DNA of 64,000 nucleotides from Halomonas sp. (GCF_030457605.1 NZ_JAKDUR010000004.1:1-64000), one strand, 5' to 3'. Shown: positions 28,029 to 39,158, numbered from the stretch's first letter. Numbers and translations: made by a program. The notes: generated by a model from the letters alone, not told the origin.

Positions 28029-29111
28029 TTAGCGCACTTTCAGCGTGGCGAGTCCAAGCAGCACCAGCACCACGGTAATGATCCAGAAACGCACAATCAC
28101 CCGCGGCTCCGGCCAACCTTTCAGCTCATAATGATGATGCAGCGGCGCCATACGGAATATGCGCCGGCCGGTCAGCTTGTAGGAACCCACCTGGAGAATG
28201 ACCGAAAGCGTCTCGGCCACGAAAATACCGCCCATGATGAACAGCACAATCTCCTGACGGACAATGACTGCCACCACCCCGAGCGCGGCGCCCAGTGCCA
28301 GTGAGCCGACATCGCCCATAAACACCTGAGCGGGATAGGTGTTAAACCACAGAAAGCCCAGCCCGGCGCCGGCAATGGTGGCGCAAAATACCGCCAGCTC
28401 GCCGGTCCCGGCAATAAACGGCATGTGCAAATACTCGGCAAACACCCCGTTGCCGCTGGCGTAAGCAAACACCGCAAGCCCCATGGCCACCAGCACCGTG
28501 GGCATGATGGCAAGCCCATCGAGCCCGTCGGTCAGGTTGACGGCGTTGGAACTGCCCACAATGACAAAGTAGCTGAGCACAATGAAGAAAAGTCCCAGCG
28601 GCAGCATGACGCCTTTCACCATGGGAAACAGCAGGCTGGTTTCTACCGTGCTCGCCGCGGTGGCATAGAGGACGCCCGCGGCACCAAGGCCGATAACCGA
28701 CTGCCAGAAATACTTCCATTTGGCCGGCAGGCCACGCGGATTTTTCTCCACGACCTTGCGATAGTCATCCACCCAGCCAATGGCGCCAAAACCCAGCGTG
28801 ACCCCCAGAACCACCCAAACATAATGGTTGGTCAGGTCACCCCAGATCAGCGTACTCGCGGCAACGGCAATCAGGATCATCACTCCGCCCATGGTGGGCG
28901 TTCCCGCCTTGGACAAATGCGACTGCGGGCCATCGTCACGCACGGCCTGACCAATCTGGCCTTCCACCAGCCGGCGAATGACCAGCGGCCCCAGCCACAG
29001 ACACAGCAAAAGTGCCGTGAGAGCACTTAAAATAACGCGTAACGTCAGATAGTTAACGACTTGAAAGGCGCTTTGATATTGCGCCAGAAAATTCGCCAGA
29101 TGAAGTAACAT
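28029..29111 (-). CDS. mraY: Phospho-N-acetylmuramoyl-pentapeptide transferase MraY
   Basis: MraY is the ten-helix membrane enzyme that moves phospho-MurNAc-pentapeptide to undecaprenyl phosphate, making lipid I. The 360 residues include [26 protein letters not shown] with the Asp pair, [13 protein letters not shown] with catalytic Asp, and [15 protein letters not shown] with the His triad near the end. The length equals that of E. coli. It lies 14 bases after murF and 11 before murD. Confidence 0.98.
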   Translation of the reverse strand: MLLHLANFLAQYQSAFQVVNYLTLRVILSALTALLLCLWLGPLVIRRLVEGQIGQAVRDDGPQSHLSKAGTPTMGGVMILIAVAASTLIWGDLTNHYVWVVLGVTLGFGAIGWVDDYRKVVEKNPRGLPAKWKYFWQSVIGLGAAGVLYATAASTVETSLLFPMVKGVMLPLGLFFIVLSYFVIVGSSNAVNLTDGLDGLAIMPTVLVAMGLAVFAYASGNGVFAEYLHMPFIAGTGELAVFCATIAGAGLGFLWFNTYPAQVFMGDVGSLALGAALGVVAVIVRQEIVLFIMGGIFVAETLSVILQVGSYKLTGRRIFRMAPLHHHYELKGWPEPRVIVRFWIITVVLVLLGLATLKVR

Positions 29112-29125
29112 GAGCGGCGCTTACC

Positions 29126-30484
29126 TTATTGTTTATCCATGCGCAGGGCGGCAATCAGCCGCTCCATGCCTGCGCTTCGAGAACCCTTGACGAGCAGGCT
29201 CGTACCGGTGGGCAGCGCGCTGTGCAAATGTGCTTCAAGCGCGGCGTAATCGTCAAAGTGCCGGCCATCACCAAACGCAGCGCTGGCCGGCCGGGCGGCG
29301 TTGCCCAGCGTATAGAATGCATCCACACCCAGCGCAGCGGCATAGGCGCCCACTTCAGCGTGCAGGGCATCCGACGCCTCACCAAGCTCCCCCATCGCTC
29401 CCAATGCGAACCAGCGTGGGGCCGGCAGGCGCGCCAGCGTATCCAGCGCGGCCTTTACCGCACCGGGGTTGGCGTTATAGGAGTCATCCAGCAACGTAGT
29501 GCCGCGCACGCCGGGCAGCACGTCAAGCCGCCCGGAAAGTGCTTCGGCCCGGCACAGGCCGTCCACCACACAGGGCGGCGATACGCCCAGCTGCAGCGCC
29601 ACGGCTGCAGCAGCCAGTGCATTGCTGACGTTATGCTGGCCGACCAGACTCAACGTAACCTCTCCTCTGGCGACGGCATTCACCACAAGCGTGAAAGCAT
29701 AACGTCCCTTGGCGTCACAGGAAAGCGCTCGGGCGTGCACGTCTGCATCAGGATGTAATCCGAAACTCATGACGCCACCGGGCGCAGCACACTGTGCCCA
29801 GAAAGCAAAGTAAGGATCATCGCGGTTAAGCACTGCCACGCCGTCGGTGGGCAGCCCTTGCAAAATCTCGCTTTTGGCCTGAGCAATTTGGCCCATGCCG
29901 CCAAACTCGCCCACGTGGGCACCGGTTACATTGGTAATCACCGCGATATGCGGCATGGCCAGCCGCGTTGTCCAGGCAATTTCGCCCAGATGATTGGCGC
30001 CCAGCTCCACCACTGCTGCCCGATGTTGCGGCTCAAGTCCCAGCAGCGTGAGCGGCGCACCAATCTCGTTGTTCAGATTGCCCCGAGTGGCATGCACGGG
30101 CCCAAGCGGTGCCAACAGCGCGGCGATCAACTCCTTGACCGTGGTTTTGCCGCTGTTGCCGGTGACGCCCACCAGTGGCGAAGCAAAGTCGCGGCGCCAG
30201 GCACGCGCCAGAAGCCCCAGCGCCAGGCGAGTATCGCAGCAGACAATCTGTGGCAAGGTGACATTACAGGCACGCTCAGCCAGCACGGCGGCCGCTCCCT
30301 GGCGCTGCGCGTCGGCAACAAAATCGTGGCCGTCAAAACGCTCACCCACCAGTGCGACAAACAGGCAGCCCGGCACGATGGCGCGCGTATCGGTGACGAC
30401 GCTGGTCAGCGCCAGGCCTTGCTCGCCACCCGCACACTCCGCCCCGACAGCAGCGGCCACGCCGCCAAGCGTCAGCGGCGTCAT
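29126..30484 (-). CDS. murF: UDP-MurNAc-tripeptide--D-Ala-D-Ala ligase MurF
   Basis: MurF attaches D-Ala-D-Ala to complete the pentapeptide. The 452-residue protein has the N-terminal substrate-binding domain (VVTDTRAIVPGCLFVALVGERFDGHDF), the ATP loop GVTGNSGKTTVKELIAAL, and LLDDSYNANPGAVKAAL. Its ATG overlaps the murE stop (ATGA at 30481-30484). Confidence 0.97.
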   Translation of the reverse strand: MTPLTLGGVAAAVGAECAGGEQGLALTSVVTDTRAIVPGCLFVALVGERFDGHDFVADAQRQGAAAVLAERACNVTLPQIVCCDTRLALGLLARAWRRDFASPLVGVTGNSGKTTVKELIAALLAPLGPVHATRGNLNNEIGAPLTLLGLEPQHRAAVVELGANHLGEIAWTTRLAMPHIAVITNVTGAHVGEFGGMGQIAQAKSEILQGLPTDGVAVLNRDDPYFAFWAQCAAPGGVMSFGLHPDADVHARALSCDAKGRYAFTLVVNAVARGEVTLSLVGQHNVSNALAAAAVALQLGVSPPCVVDGLCRAEALSGRLDVLPGVRGTTLLDDSYNANPGAVKAALDTLARLPAPRWFALGAMGELGEASDALHAEVGAYAAALGVDAFYTLGNAARPASAAFGDGRHFDDYAALEAHLHSALPTGTSLLVKGSRSAGMERLIAALRMDKQ

Positions 30485-31974
30485 GCCCGGCTCCGCGCGG
30501 CCAGCGCCTGCTGTACTTCAGCGCTATCGCTGTAGGCATGGCGTACGCCGTTGATCTCCTGATAGGCCTCGTGCCCTTTTCCCGCTATCAGCACCACGTC
30601 GTCGGCCTCGGCACGAGCAATCACTTCGGCAATGGCACGGCGACGATCACCGATTTCAAGCACGCCTTCGGCATCGTTAAAGCCTGCCAGTACATCCCGG
30701 CGAATAGCCTCGGGAGATTCAGTACGCGGATTGTCATCGGTAACCACGCAGCCATCCGCATGGGCCTCTGCCACACTGGCCATGGCCGCACGCTTGCCGC
30801 TATCGCGATCGCCGCCACAGCCAAACACACACCACAGCCGGCCGGCATTGCCCAAATGCGCCCGCAGCGCTACCAGCGCACTCTCAAGCGCATCCGGCGT
30901 GTGAGCGTAGTCAATCACCACGCTCGGCGAGCCGGCTTCCCGGTGCAACGCCATTCGCCCGGGCACGGGGCGGATCCGGGCCGCCGCATCGACCAGGGCA
31001 TCAAGGGGCTCGCCCAGTCCGTACAGGACGACCATGGCGAGCAGCACGTTATCCAGGTTGAAGCGCCCCATCAGGTTAAGCGAGAGCACCTTTTCTGCTT
31101 CGGGCGTGGCAATCAGGGCCTGCTGCCCGGTGGCGTGCGGATTCCATTCCAACACCCGCAGCGTGACCGACTCATCCTGCCCGGTAGCCAACACCCGGAC
31201 AGCATCACTGCACCCGGCAAGCATCAGCCGTGCCAACGGCTCATCGCCGTTGACCACCGCCAGCTCCAGCTCGCTGCGGCGAAACAGCCGGGCCTTGGTG
31301 GCGGCGTAGGCAGCCATGCTGCCGTGATAATCCAGATGATCGCGACTCAGGTTGGTAAACACTGCCGCCTTCACGTTAACCGCTTCAAGGCGCTGCTGGT
31401 CCAGCGCGTGGGATGACGCCTCCAGCGCGATGCGCCGCAGGCCACGCTGGGCCATATCGCCAAGCGTGGCCTGCAGGGCAAGCGGCCCCGGCGTGGTCAG
31501 CCCGGTATCGGCAAGCGCCCCGGCTCGACCTACGCCAAGCGTGCCCACCACGCCGGCCGGCGTACCCAGCTGCTCGCTCAGGTCGGCAATGTAGTGCGTC
31601 ACCGAGCTTTTACCGTTGGTGCCGGTCACGGCGATGACGTCGAGCGCATCGGGCACGGCAAACAGCGCTCGGCCCAGCTCACCCAGGCGCAACGACAGGT
31701 GCGGCATGGTCAGCACGCACCCCTCGAGTGCCACGTCGCCGTCACGCGCATGCTTGAGCACCAGCCCCGCGCCGGCTGCAAGCGCCTGTTCGATGTAGTC
31801 ACGCCCGTCCGCCTGACTACCGGGCACGGCGACAAAAATATCGCCGTTGGCGACCTGTCGCGAATCCGTAATCAGCCGCACCGTTTCGGGTAATGCGGGC
31901 AACTTTGATGGCAGGGAGGCCGTTGGCCATACCTGCTTCAAAGCCGTTATTACATCGCTTGCAGTAAGCGTCAT
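30481..31974 (-). CDS. murE: UDP-MurNAc-L-Ala-D-Glu--meso-diaminopimelate ligase MurE
   Basis: MurE adds the third stem residue. The 497-residue protein shows ATP loop VTGTNGKSSVTHYIA, IALEASSHALDQQRL, and GGDRDSGKRAAMASVA. The specificity motif DNPR is present in VVTDDNPRTESPEAIR, which marks meso-diaminopimelate as substrate rather than lysine, as expected for a Gram-negative wall. AAGGAG lies 5-6 bases before the ATG. It follows ftsI by 14 bases. Confidence 0.97.
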   Translation of the reverse strand: MTLTASDVITALKQVWPTASLPSKLPALPETVRLITDSRQVANGDIFVAVPGSQADGRDYIEQALAAGAGLVLKHARDGDVALEGCVLTMPHLSLRLGELGRALFAVPDALDVIAVTGTNGKSSVTHYIADLSEQLGTPAGVVGTLGVGRAGALADTGLTTPGPLALQATLGDMAQRGLRRIALEASSHALDQQRLEAVNVKAAVFTNLSRDHLDYHGSMAAYAATKARLFRRSELELAVVNGDEPLARLMLAGCSDAVRVLATGQDESVTLRVLEWNPHATGQQALIATPEAEKVLSLNLMGRFNLDNVLLAMVVLYGLGEPLDALVDAAARIRPVPGRMALHREAGSPSVVIDYAHTPDALESALVALRAHLGNAGRLWCVFGCGGDRDSGKRAAMASVAEAHADGCVVTDDNPRTESPEAIRRDVLAGFNDAEGVLEIGDRRRAIAEVIARAEADDVVLIAGKGHEAYQEINGVRHAYSDSAEVQQALAARSRA

Positions 31975-31988
31975 GCTTTCTCCTTGAC

Positions 31989-33698
31989 CTAGGGCGTACT
32001 CTGCTCGTCAGGCGGCACGTCCAGAAGGCGCAGCGCGTTGCCTGCTACATCCGAAAATACCGGCGCGGCCACCGCACCGCCGTAAAACTCACCGGCTTGT
32101 GGGTGATCGATCATGATGGCGGTGACGATACGCGGATCCGATGCCGGGGCAATGCCTACAAACACACTGCGATAGGCATCCTTGTCGTAGCCACTCACAC
32201 CGGTCTTGCGCACGGTGCCGGTTTTGCCTGCCACCCGGTAGCCTTCCACCCGGGCGCGACGGCCGCCGGCGTTGGGGCCCACCACGGCTTCCAGCATTTC
32301 CAGCAGCTCGTCTGCCACCCGGGGCTCGATAACCGGCTTGCCGGGTGGCGCCTTATCCAGTTTCAAAAGCGAAGGCGGCATGCGCTTGCCGTGATTGGCA
32401 ATCGCGGTATAGGCACTGGCCAGCTGCACGGCAGATACCGAAAGCCCGTAACCGTAGGCCAGCGAGGCACGCTCGCTGCGCGAAAAATCAATGGTATCGG
32501 GCAGGCTGCCGCCGGCCTCGCCCGGAAAACCTGTCCCCGGGTTATGCGAAAAGCCCAGCTGGTTGTAGCGCTTCCAGATAGCCGTATCTTCAAGCTGTAG
32601 CGCCAGCCGTGACATACCGATATTGGATGACTTGACCAGTACGCGAGTCAGGCTCAGCTTGCCGTAGTTACGGAAATCGCGAATGGTATAGCCGTCGATC
32701 TGCATCCAGCCCGGCGTGGTATCGATGACCGTATCCGGGGTAAATCCCGGGCGCTCAAGCACCGTGGACATGGCCAACGGCTTGACCACCGACCCCGGTT
32801 CGAACACGTCCACCAATGCCTGATTGCGCAGCCCCCGAGGGTCCAGCCCGGCACGGTTATTGGGGTTGTAAGACGGCAGATTGACCATCGCCAGCGCTTC
32901 GCCGGTGCGAGCGTCGAGCATGACCAGAACGCCCCCCTCGGCATCATTCTCTTCGACTGCTTCGCGCAGTTCACGGTAGGCCATGTACTGCAGCCGCTGG
33001 TCAATAGACAGCGTCAAATCGCCGCCGGGCTGCGCTTCGCGCACAACGCCAAGCTCCCGCACCAACCGTCCGCGCCGGTCTTGCAGGATGCGGCGCTGAC
33101 CGGGCTGGCCGGCCAAATAAGGCTGGTAGGCAAGTTCAAGCCCCTCCTGGCCCTTGTCATCCACGTTGGTGACCCCTACCAGCTGGGCAGCCACTTCACC
33201 GGCCGGATAGTAGCGCTTGTATTCTTTCTGGGAATAAACGCCCGGTGTACGCAGATCAAGCACCTCCTGCGCTGCCTTGGGTGTCATCTGGCGGCGCAGA
33301 TACATGAACTCATGCTCACTGTAGCGCGCCACTCGAGCATCAAAATCCACCAGATTCATACCCAGCGCCTGGGCCAGCACGACCCGGCTGACAGGGTCTT
33401 CGGGCAGCTCCTGGGGATTGGCCCAGAGTGTTATCACCGGGGTCGAGATCGCCAGCGGTTCACCGTGGCGATCAGTAATCATGCCCCGATGGGCAGGAAT
33501 GGTTTCGTGACGCAGCGTGCGGGCGTCCCCCTGGCTTTGCAGGAACGGCCGATCAATCACCTGCAACAGGGTGATACGACCAATGAGCACCGCAGCTACC
33601 AACACGATGCCCAGCATGATAACGACAAAACGTCCCCGACCAAGCGGCGGGGCAACGGGCGCTGAACGAACCTGACCGCCGCGTTGTTTACTGTTCAC
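31989..33698 (-). CDS. ftsI: Septal peptidoglycan transpeptidase FtsI (PBP3)
   Basis: FtsI is the class B penicillin-binding protein that cross-links septal wall. The 569 residues have one N-terminal membrane helix (RFVVIMLGIVLVAAVLIGRITLL), a pedestal domain, then the transpeptidase with SxxK in FEPGSVVKPLAM, SxN in KSSNIGMSRL and KTG in AGKTGTVRKTG. It starts with GTG, overlapping the ftsL stop (GTGA, 33695-33698), which fixes the start. Confidence 0.97.
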   Translation of the reverse strand: MNSKQRGGQVRSAPVAPPLGRGRFVVIMLGIVLVAAVLIGRITLLQVIDRPFLQSQGDARTLRHETIPAHRGMITDRHGEPLAISTPVITLWANPQELPEDPVSRVVLAQALGMNLVDFDARVARYSEHEFMYLRRQMTPKAAQEVLDLRTPGVYSQKEYKRYYPAGEVAAQLVGVTNVDDKGQEGLELAYQPYLAGQPGQRRILQDRRGRLVRELGVVREAQPGGDLTLSIDQRLQYMAYRELREAVEENDAEGGVLVMLDARTGEALAMVNLPSYNPNNRAGLDPRGLRNQALVDVFEPGSVVKPLAMSTVLERPGFTPDTVIDTTPGWMQIDGYTIRDFRNYGKLSLTRVLVKSSNIGMSRLALQLEDTAIWKRYNQLGFSHNPGTGFPGEAGGSLPDTIDFSRSERASLAYGYGLSVSAVQLASAYTAIANHGKRMPPSLLKLDKAPPGKPVIEPRVADELLEMLEAVVGPNAGGRRARVEGYRVAGKTGTVRKTGVSGYDKDAYRSVFVGIAPASDPRIVTAIMIDHPQAGEFYGGAVAAPVFSDVAGNALRLLDVPPDEQSTP

Positions 33699-34054
33699 GG
33701 CTTGATAACCTTGACGTCGTGCACATCAGGAATACGCATGCTTAAACGCTCCGTGGCAATTTTCTCAATACGCGCAGGGGTTGACCAGGCACCGTCTTCC
33801 AGCAGCAGCTGCCCCCACTCGGTATGCAGTTGATTGTTCTCCTGCTCAAGAATCTGCAGCTCGGCGTACTGCATGCGGGTCTGGTGGGTAATGGCCACGA
33901 CGGCCAGGCCGGAGAACAAACAGCCCAGCATCATCACGCCAACCATCAGCGGCCACGGCCGCAGGCAGGCACGCAGCGATTGCGGCCGCTCGGCTCTTGC
34001 CACCCATTGCCGCAGACCTTTTTTGTCTTGCGCACGTGTCGCGTGACCGGCCAT
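33695..34054 (-). CDS. ftsL: Cell division protein FtsL
   Basis: FtsL is a small bitopic protein that complexes with FtsB and FtsQ. The 119-residue form beginning MAGHATRAQDKKGLRQW has one helix (PLMVGVMMLGCLFSGLAVVAI) followed by a heptad-like coiled coil (YAELQILEQENNQLHTEWGQLLLE). A longer frame reaches into rsmH and is rejected. Four bases separate it from rsmH. Confidence 0.94.
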   Translation of the reverse strand: MAGHATRAQDKKGLRQWVARAERPQSLRACLRPWPLMVGVMMLGCLFSGLAVVAITHQTRMQYAELQILEQENNQLHTEWGQLLLEDGAWSTPARIEKIATERLSMRIPDVHDVKVIKP

Positions 34055-34058
34055 ACGC

Positions 34059-35018
34059 CTATGCCCCCAACTTACGCGCGGCGCGCATGACGGCGCTGCG
34101 TGCGCGAGGATTGTCAGCCACTTCGCCGGCGCTCGCCTTTTGCGCCTTGCCAAGCGCTTCCAACCGGCGATTCAGCTGATCATCACGCAGCGGGATACCC
34201 CGGGGTACGTGGGTATCACCGCGTACGTGGTGGCGAATGAACCGTTTGACGCGACGATCTTCCAGCGAATGGAAACTGATCACCACCAGATGCCCGCCGG
34301 GCGCCAATGCTTCAAGCGCAGCGTCCAGTGCGGCGTCCAGCTGTTCAAGCTCGCCGTTGAGATAAATCCGCAGCCCCTGAAAGGCCTTGGTGGCTGGGTG
34401 TCGACCTTTTTCCCAGGCCGGATGCGCCGTCTTCAACACCTCGGCCAGATCAACCGTGCGGGTGAATGGGATCTGTCCGCGGCGCGTCACCACGGCACGT
34501 GCCAGCCGCTTGGCAAAACGCTCTTCGCCGTAGGTTTTAAACACATGGGCGATGTCGGTCTCGCTTGCGCGGGCGAGAAAGTCTGCCGCGCTTTCACCCC
34601 GAGTGGGATCCATACGCATGTCCAGCGGGCCATCACGCATGAAGCTGAAGCCGCGTTCGGGGTCGTCAAGCTGGGGTGAAGAGACGCCGATGTCCAGCAA
34701 AATGCCGGATAGCTTGCCGTATACCCCCTGCTCACGGGCAAACTCGCCAAGTTCGGCAAACGCCTGCCGCGTTATCGCAAAACGCTCGTCGTCAAGCGCA
34801 TCGGCCGCTTCAATGGCCTGGGGGTCGCGGTCCATGGCAAGCAGCCGACCGCCTTCATCCAGCCGCTGCAAAATGGCGCGAGAGTGCCCGCCGCGGCCAA
34901 AGGTGCCGTCCAGATAAACGCCATCCGGCGCGTGTACAAGGGTATCCACGGCACCGTCCAGCAGGACGCTGGTATGGCGAAAGCGGTCAGCAGCCTGATC
35001 CGCATCGGGTAAAGACAT
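34059..35018 (-). CDS. rsmH: 16S rRNA (cytosine1402-N4)-methyltransferase RsmH
   Basis: RsmH methylates N4 of C1402 in the ribosomal P site using S-adenosylmethionine. The protein (about 319 residues) has the SAM motif [17 protein letters not shown], then [20 protein letters not shown] and [16 protein letters not shown]. The ATG at 35018 follows GAGAG and fits the family N-terminus ([13 protein letters not shown]); ATGs at 35033 and 35060 are in frame. In most relatives mraZ lies directly upstream; here there is only the RNase P RNA gene. Its partner methylase gene rsmI is just beyond it. Confidence 0.96.
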   Translation of the reverse strand: MSLPDADQAADRFRHTSVLLDGAVDTLVHAPDGVYLDGTFGRGGHSRAILQRLDEGGRLLAMDRDPQAIEAADALDDERFAITRQAFAELGEFAREQGVYGKLSGILLDIGVSSPQLDDPERGFSFMRDGPLDMRMDPTRGESAADFLARASETDIAHVFKTYGEERFAKRLARAVVTRRGQIPFTRTVDLAEVLKTAHPAWEKGRHPATKAFQGLRIYLNGELEQLDAALDAALEALAPGGHLVVISFHSLEDRRVKRFIRHHVRGDTHVPRGIPLRDDQLNRRLEALGKAQKASAGEVADNPRARSAVMRAARKLGA

Positions 35019-35087
35019 GTGGCTCTCACGCATAAAATGACAAACAGAATGAACGGGCAAGGTCCGGGACAGACATCCAGAACCTTG

Positions 35088-35111
35088 AACAGAGCGCCGC
35101 AGCGCTCTGTT
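35088..35111 (-). terminator. Hairpin terminator of the RNase P RNA gene
   Basis: A perfect 10-bp stem, AACAGAGCGC (35088-35097) with GCGCTCTGTT (35102-35111), and a four-base loop directly follows rnpB. The T run after it is short, so termination may be partial and allow read-through into rsmH. Confidence 0.6.
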
Positions 35112-35114
35112 GTT

Positions 35115-35468
<354 letters not shown>

Positions 35469-35474
35469 CGAGCA

Positions 35475-35503
35475 AGCATACCAGCGCGCCTGCCCCGCCT
35501 CAA
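35475..35503 (-). promoter_or_regulatory. rnpB promoter
   Basis: TTGAGG (35503-35498) and TATGCT (35480-35475) are 17 bases apart on the minus strand. The -10 ends 7 bases before the predicted RNA start at about 35468. The promoter fits between the rsmI stop and rnpB. Confidence 0.75.
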
Positions 35504-35516
35504 TCGCCATCGCAGG

Positions 35517-36371
35517 TTAATCCTTGATCGCCTGCAATCGTGCATACCAGGCCTGCTTGCGCCCGCCGAGCAAACGCGCGGCCACAGCGGCCCCCTGCTT
35601 GACGCCCACACCCTCCGCCAGCAGCGCATTCAATAACGTGTCAGCCGATACTTCCTGCTGTTCGGTATCGACGCCCGGTTGAGCACCTTCGATCATCACC
35701 ACAAACTCGCCACGCGCCTGGTTGGGATCGCTCACCAGCCGCTCGCGCAACACAGCCGGCGTGCCTGACAAAAACGTCTCGAAGGTTTTGGTCAGCTCCC
35801 GGGCCAGCACCACCGGACGCTCGGGCATCACCGCCGCAAGCGTCTCCAGGGTATGCAAAATCCGATGCGGCGACTCGTAAAACACCAGCGTTTCATCGCT
35901 TTCGCGCAACGCTTCCAGAACCTGCTTGCGCGCACCAGGTTTGGCCGGCAAGAAACCGCCAAAACGGAAGCGATTGGTAGGCAGCCCGGCCGCACTCAGC
36001 GCCGTAATAAGTGCCGAAGGGCCGGGTATCGGCACCACCGGATAATCCAGCGCGCGCAGCTCGCGCACCAGGATAAAGCCGGGATCGCTAATCAGTGGCG
36101 TACCGGCATCACTGATCAGTGCGATGTCCTCACCGGCAGCCAGGTATTCCGTCAACTGTGCAACCCGCGCAGCTTCATTGTGCTCATGCAGAGAAAGCAT
36201 CGGTACGCTGATGCCCAGACGCCCCAACAGACGGCTACTGTGGCGTGTATCTTCAGCGGCAATGCGCGCCACGCTGCCAAGAATGGCTGCACCGCGCGCG
36301 CTCAGGTCGTCCAGATTCCCAATTGGTGTAGCAACCACGTACAATGTGCCCGTACGCCTGTGTGTCATCAT
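35517..36371 (-). CDS. rsmI: 16S rRNA (cytidine1402-2'-O)-methyltransferase RsmI
   Basis: RsmI adds the 2'-O-methyl to C1402, the same nucleotide modified by RsmH. The 284-residue protein is of the tetrapyrrole-methylase fold and starts with GTLYVVATPIGNLDDLSARG, followed by EDTRHSSRLL, LISDAGTPLISDPG and RFGGFLP. The start may be either of two adjacent ATGs (36371 or 36368). It is divergent from lpoA, as in E. coli and Pseudomonas as I recall. Confidence 0.96.
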   Translation of the reverse strand: MMTHRRTGTLYVVATPIGNLDDLSARGAAILGSVARIAAEDTRHSSRLLGRLGISVPMLSLHEHNEAARVAQLTEYLAAGEDIALISDAGTPLISDPGFILVRELRALDYPVVPIPGPSALITALSAAGLPTNRFRFGGFLPAKPGARKQVLEALRESDETLVFYESPHRILHTLETLAAVMPERPVVLARELTKTFETFLSGTPAVLRERLVSDPNQARGEFVVMIEGAQPGVDTEQQEVSADTLLNALLAEGVGVKQGAAVAARLLGGRKQAWYARLQAIKD

Positions 36372-36592
36372 GACTCCCGATTCGTTTTAACTGACGTGTT
36401 GGCTGACTTGCCGGTCGATCCTTGCGGCATGCGATGGCACTCTTGTCCATGCGCTATGGTGACTCGGACACCTCGTGACCCGAGCAACCGTACCTGACGC
36501 CCGACGTACCGCCTCATGGTGATCCACAGTCTTGTTAGTGGCCTGATGCCGCGAGCGAAGCACAAGCGTTAACCCCAACTAAGGAAGGATAC

Positions 36593-38101
36593 ATGAAACA
36601 GACATTTCGTGGTCTTTTTGCCACCGCGCTCACGGCCTTGCTGTTGACAGGCTGCGCCGTTCAGCAGCAATCGCCAAGCGTCGTTGATCGAGCCCCCGCC
36701 AAGGATCCGGGCCAGCTGCTTGGCCAGGCCGAGCAGCAAGCCCCCGGAAAAGCGGCGCAAACACGCCTGGAAGCGGCAAACATTCTGGCTCGTCAGGGCC
36801 AGCGCGACAGTGCCTTTGAAATTACCGACGGACTTGACGAAAGCGTGCTATCAGCGTCTGAGCGCGTACGCTGGGCCCTTCTGCATTCAGAGCTTGCCCG
36901 TGCGCTTGACCGGCCACGCGCTGTACTCCGCGCCTCTCAGATACTGGATGATGAGCTGTCCATGTCCTCCCGTCAGCAGCAAACCCTGATGGAACATCGC
37001 CGCTGGGCACGCAAGGCGCTGGATCAGCCTGACCTCAAAAACCTTGAAATGCCCGAGATTGCCGGCCAACAGATACAACGCATTGCCGTCTTCCTGCCGG
37101 AATCCGGCCCGCTGAGCAATGTTGCCGATACGCTGGAAAAAGCCATTCGCACCCACCATAAACTGGCCGGTGACGGTACGACGCTGCGCTTTATCGATAC
37201 CACACAGTTTTCACTGGATGAGCTTTACCGCCGCGCAGGGGAAATGAACGCGCAAATCGTCATCGGCCCGCTGTCCAAAGACCGCGTGACTCAGCTGGAA
37301 CAGCGCCCGAGCGTGCCGCTGCCGACGCTCGCGCTCAATTACGGCGAGAATGACCACAACCAGGCCAAACGCCTGTTTCAGTATGGCCTCTCAGCGGAAG
37401 ACGAAGCACGTCAGGCAGCGAAGCGCGCCTATCAGGATGGCCGTCAGCAAATGGCTCTGATGGTGCCGGACAACGCTTGGGGACAGCGCGTGGGCGATGC
37501 CTTCGGTCAGGCTCTGCAACAGCAAGGTGGCAAGGTCACCAATGCCGTACGCTATAACCCCAACGGCAGCGCCTCGAATGCTGTCAAGCAGGCACTGGGC
37601 GTCAGCGGCGAACGCGCTCGGCTGGGTAACATCGACGCGCTGTTTCTCCTCGCCGTGCCGGAATATGCCCGTCAGGTACCACCGCTGCTGGACTACTATT
37701 ACGCTTCCAGCCTACCCGTTTATGCGACGGCGCACCTGAACGAAGGAGTAAACCAGCCACGTCTGGACAAGGATCTTGACGGCATCATGTTTGCCGACAT
37801 TCCCTGGCAGATTCCGGATGCAGCCACCGGTGGTGAAGAAGCGCTGCCATTCTACCCCAGCTACAAGGCGCTGAGCGAAGCAGCCGATGGCTCCATGTTC
37901 AGGCTGATGGCCATGGGCGTGGATGCCTACGAAGCCGGCACCCGCCTTGCCGACATCGCTGCTCTTCAGGATTTCCAGGGCGCTACGGGCCAGCTCTATC
38001 TGACTGCTGACGGTCGCATCTACCGCGACCTGCCCTGGGCGCAGTTCCAGAACGGCGTGCCAGGCGCCATTTTATCCCCCAACCGGGCAGGCGATGAGTA
38101 A
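36593..38101 (+). CDS. lpoA: Penicillin-binding protein activator LpoA (YraM family)
   Basis: LpoA is an outer-membrane lipoprotein that activates the bifunctional synthase PBP1a. The 502-residue protein has a lipobox LLTGC with Cys21. A TPR-like N-terminal region of the mature chain (about 40-150) follows, and then a periplasmic-binding-protein-like domain (IQRIAVFLPESGPLSNVADTL onward). A good ribosome binding site (AAGGAAGGA) precedes the ATG. Its end overlaps yraN by 8 bases. The 220 bases to rsmI contain the divergent promoters but no gene. Confidence 0.93.
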   Translation: MKQTFRGLFATALTALLLTGCAVQQQSPSVVDRAPAKDPGQLLGQAEQQAPGKAAQTRLEAANILARQGQRDSAFEITDGLDESVLSASERVRWALLHSELARALDRPRAVLRASQILDDELSMSSRQQQTLMEHRRWARKALDQPDLKNLEMPEIAGQQIQRIAVFLPESGPLSNVADTLEKAIRTHHKLAGDGTTLRFIDTTQFSLDELYRRAGEMNAQIVIGPLSKDRVTQLEQRPSVPLPTLALNYGENDHNQAKRLFQYGLSAEDEARQAAKRAYQDGRQQMALMVPDNAWGQRVGDAFGQALQQQGGKVTNAVRYNPNGSASNAVKQALGVSGERARLGNIDALFLLAVPEYARQVPPLLDYYYASSLPVYATAHLNEGVNQPRLDKDLDGIMFADIPWQIPDAATGGEEALPFYPSYKALSEAADGSMFRLMAMGVDAYEAGTRLADIAALQDFQGATGQLYLTADGRIYRDLPWAQFQNGVPGAILSPNRAGDE

Positions 38102-38462
38102 CCCGCGCACTGCGCGGGCACGTGGAGCAGCCATCGAGCGCATTGCCGCTCGGTGGCTGGAACAGCAGGGGCTGACACTGCTGGGGCAAAACCAGCATGC
38201 CAAAGGCGGCGAGCTGGATTTGGTCATGCAGGACGGTGACACACTGGTTTTTGTCGAGGTCAAGCATCGTGAAAGCACACGCTACGGCCATCCGCTGGAA
38301 ACCGTGACCGCACAAAAACAGCGTCGCCTGGTACATGCCGCGCGGGTGTATCTGCACCGCCAACAGCTGTCCTGTCCCTGCCGTTTTGATATTCTTGCCG
38401 CCATCGGCACGCCCCCGGCGCTCACCTTTGAATGGGTCAAGGCCGCCTTTGACGCTTTTTGA
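38094..38462 (+). CDS. YraN family (UPF0102) endonuclease-like protein
   Basis: The 122-residue protein has the Holliday-junction-resolvase/restriction-like fold signature of the family: ARGAAIERIAARWLEQQG, then GGELDLVMQDGDTLVFVEVKHR with the D-ExK metal residues, and the C-terminal CRFDILAAIG. The biological role is not established. It is always or nearly always next to lpoA/yraM and diaA, as here. Confidence 0.93.
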   Translation: MSNPRTARARGAAIERIAARWLEQQGLTLLGQNQHAKGGELDLVMQDGDTLVFVEVKHRESTRYGHPLETVTAQKQRRLVHAARVYLHRQQLSCPCRFDILAAIGTPPALTFEWVKAAFDAF

Positions 38463-39089
<627 letters not shown>

Positions 39090-39158
39090 CACAGGATTCC
39101 ATACCGCCTTTTTCTGCGCCACGGTACTATTAACGTCTTTCACACACTCCACGGAGCC

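Noticed and set aside
36372-36592. Short minus-strand frames in the rsmI-lpoA divergent region
   Set aside because: Two overlapping 60-65 codon frames in different registers, no ribosome binding site and no coherent composition; the region is better read as divergent promoters.
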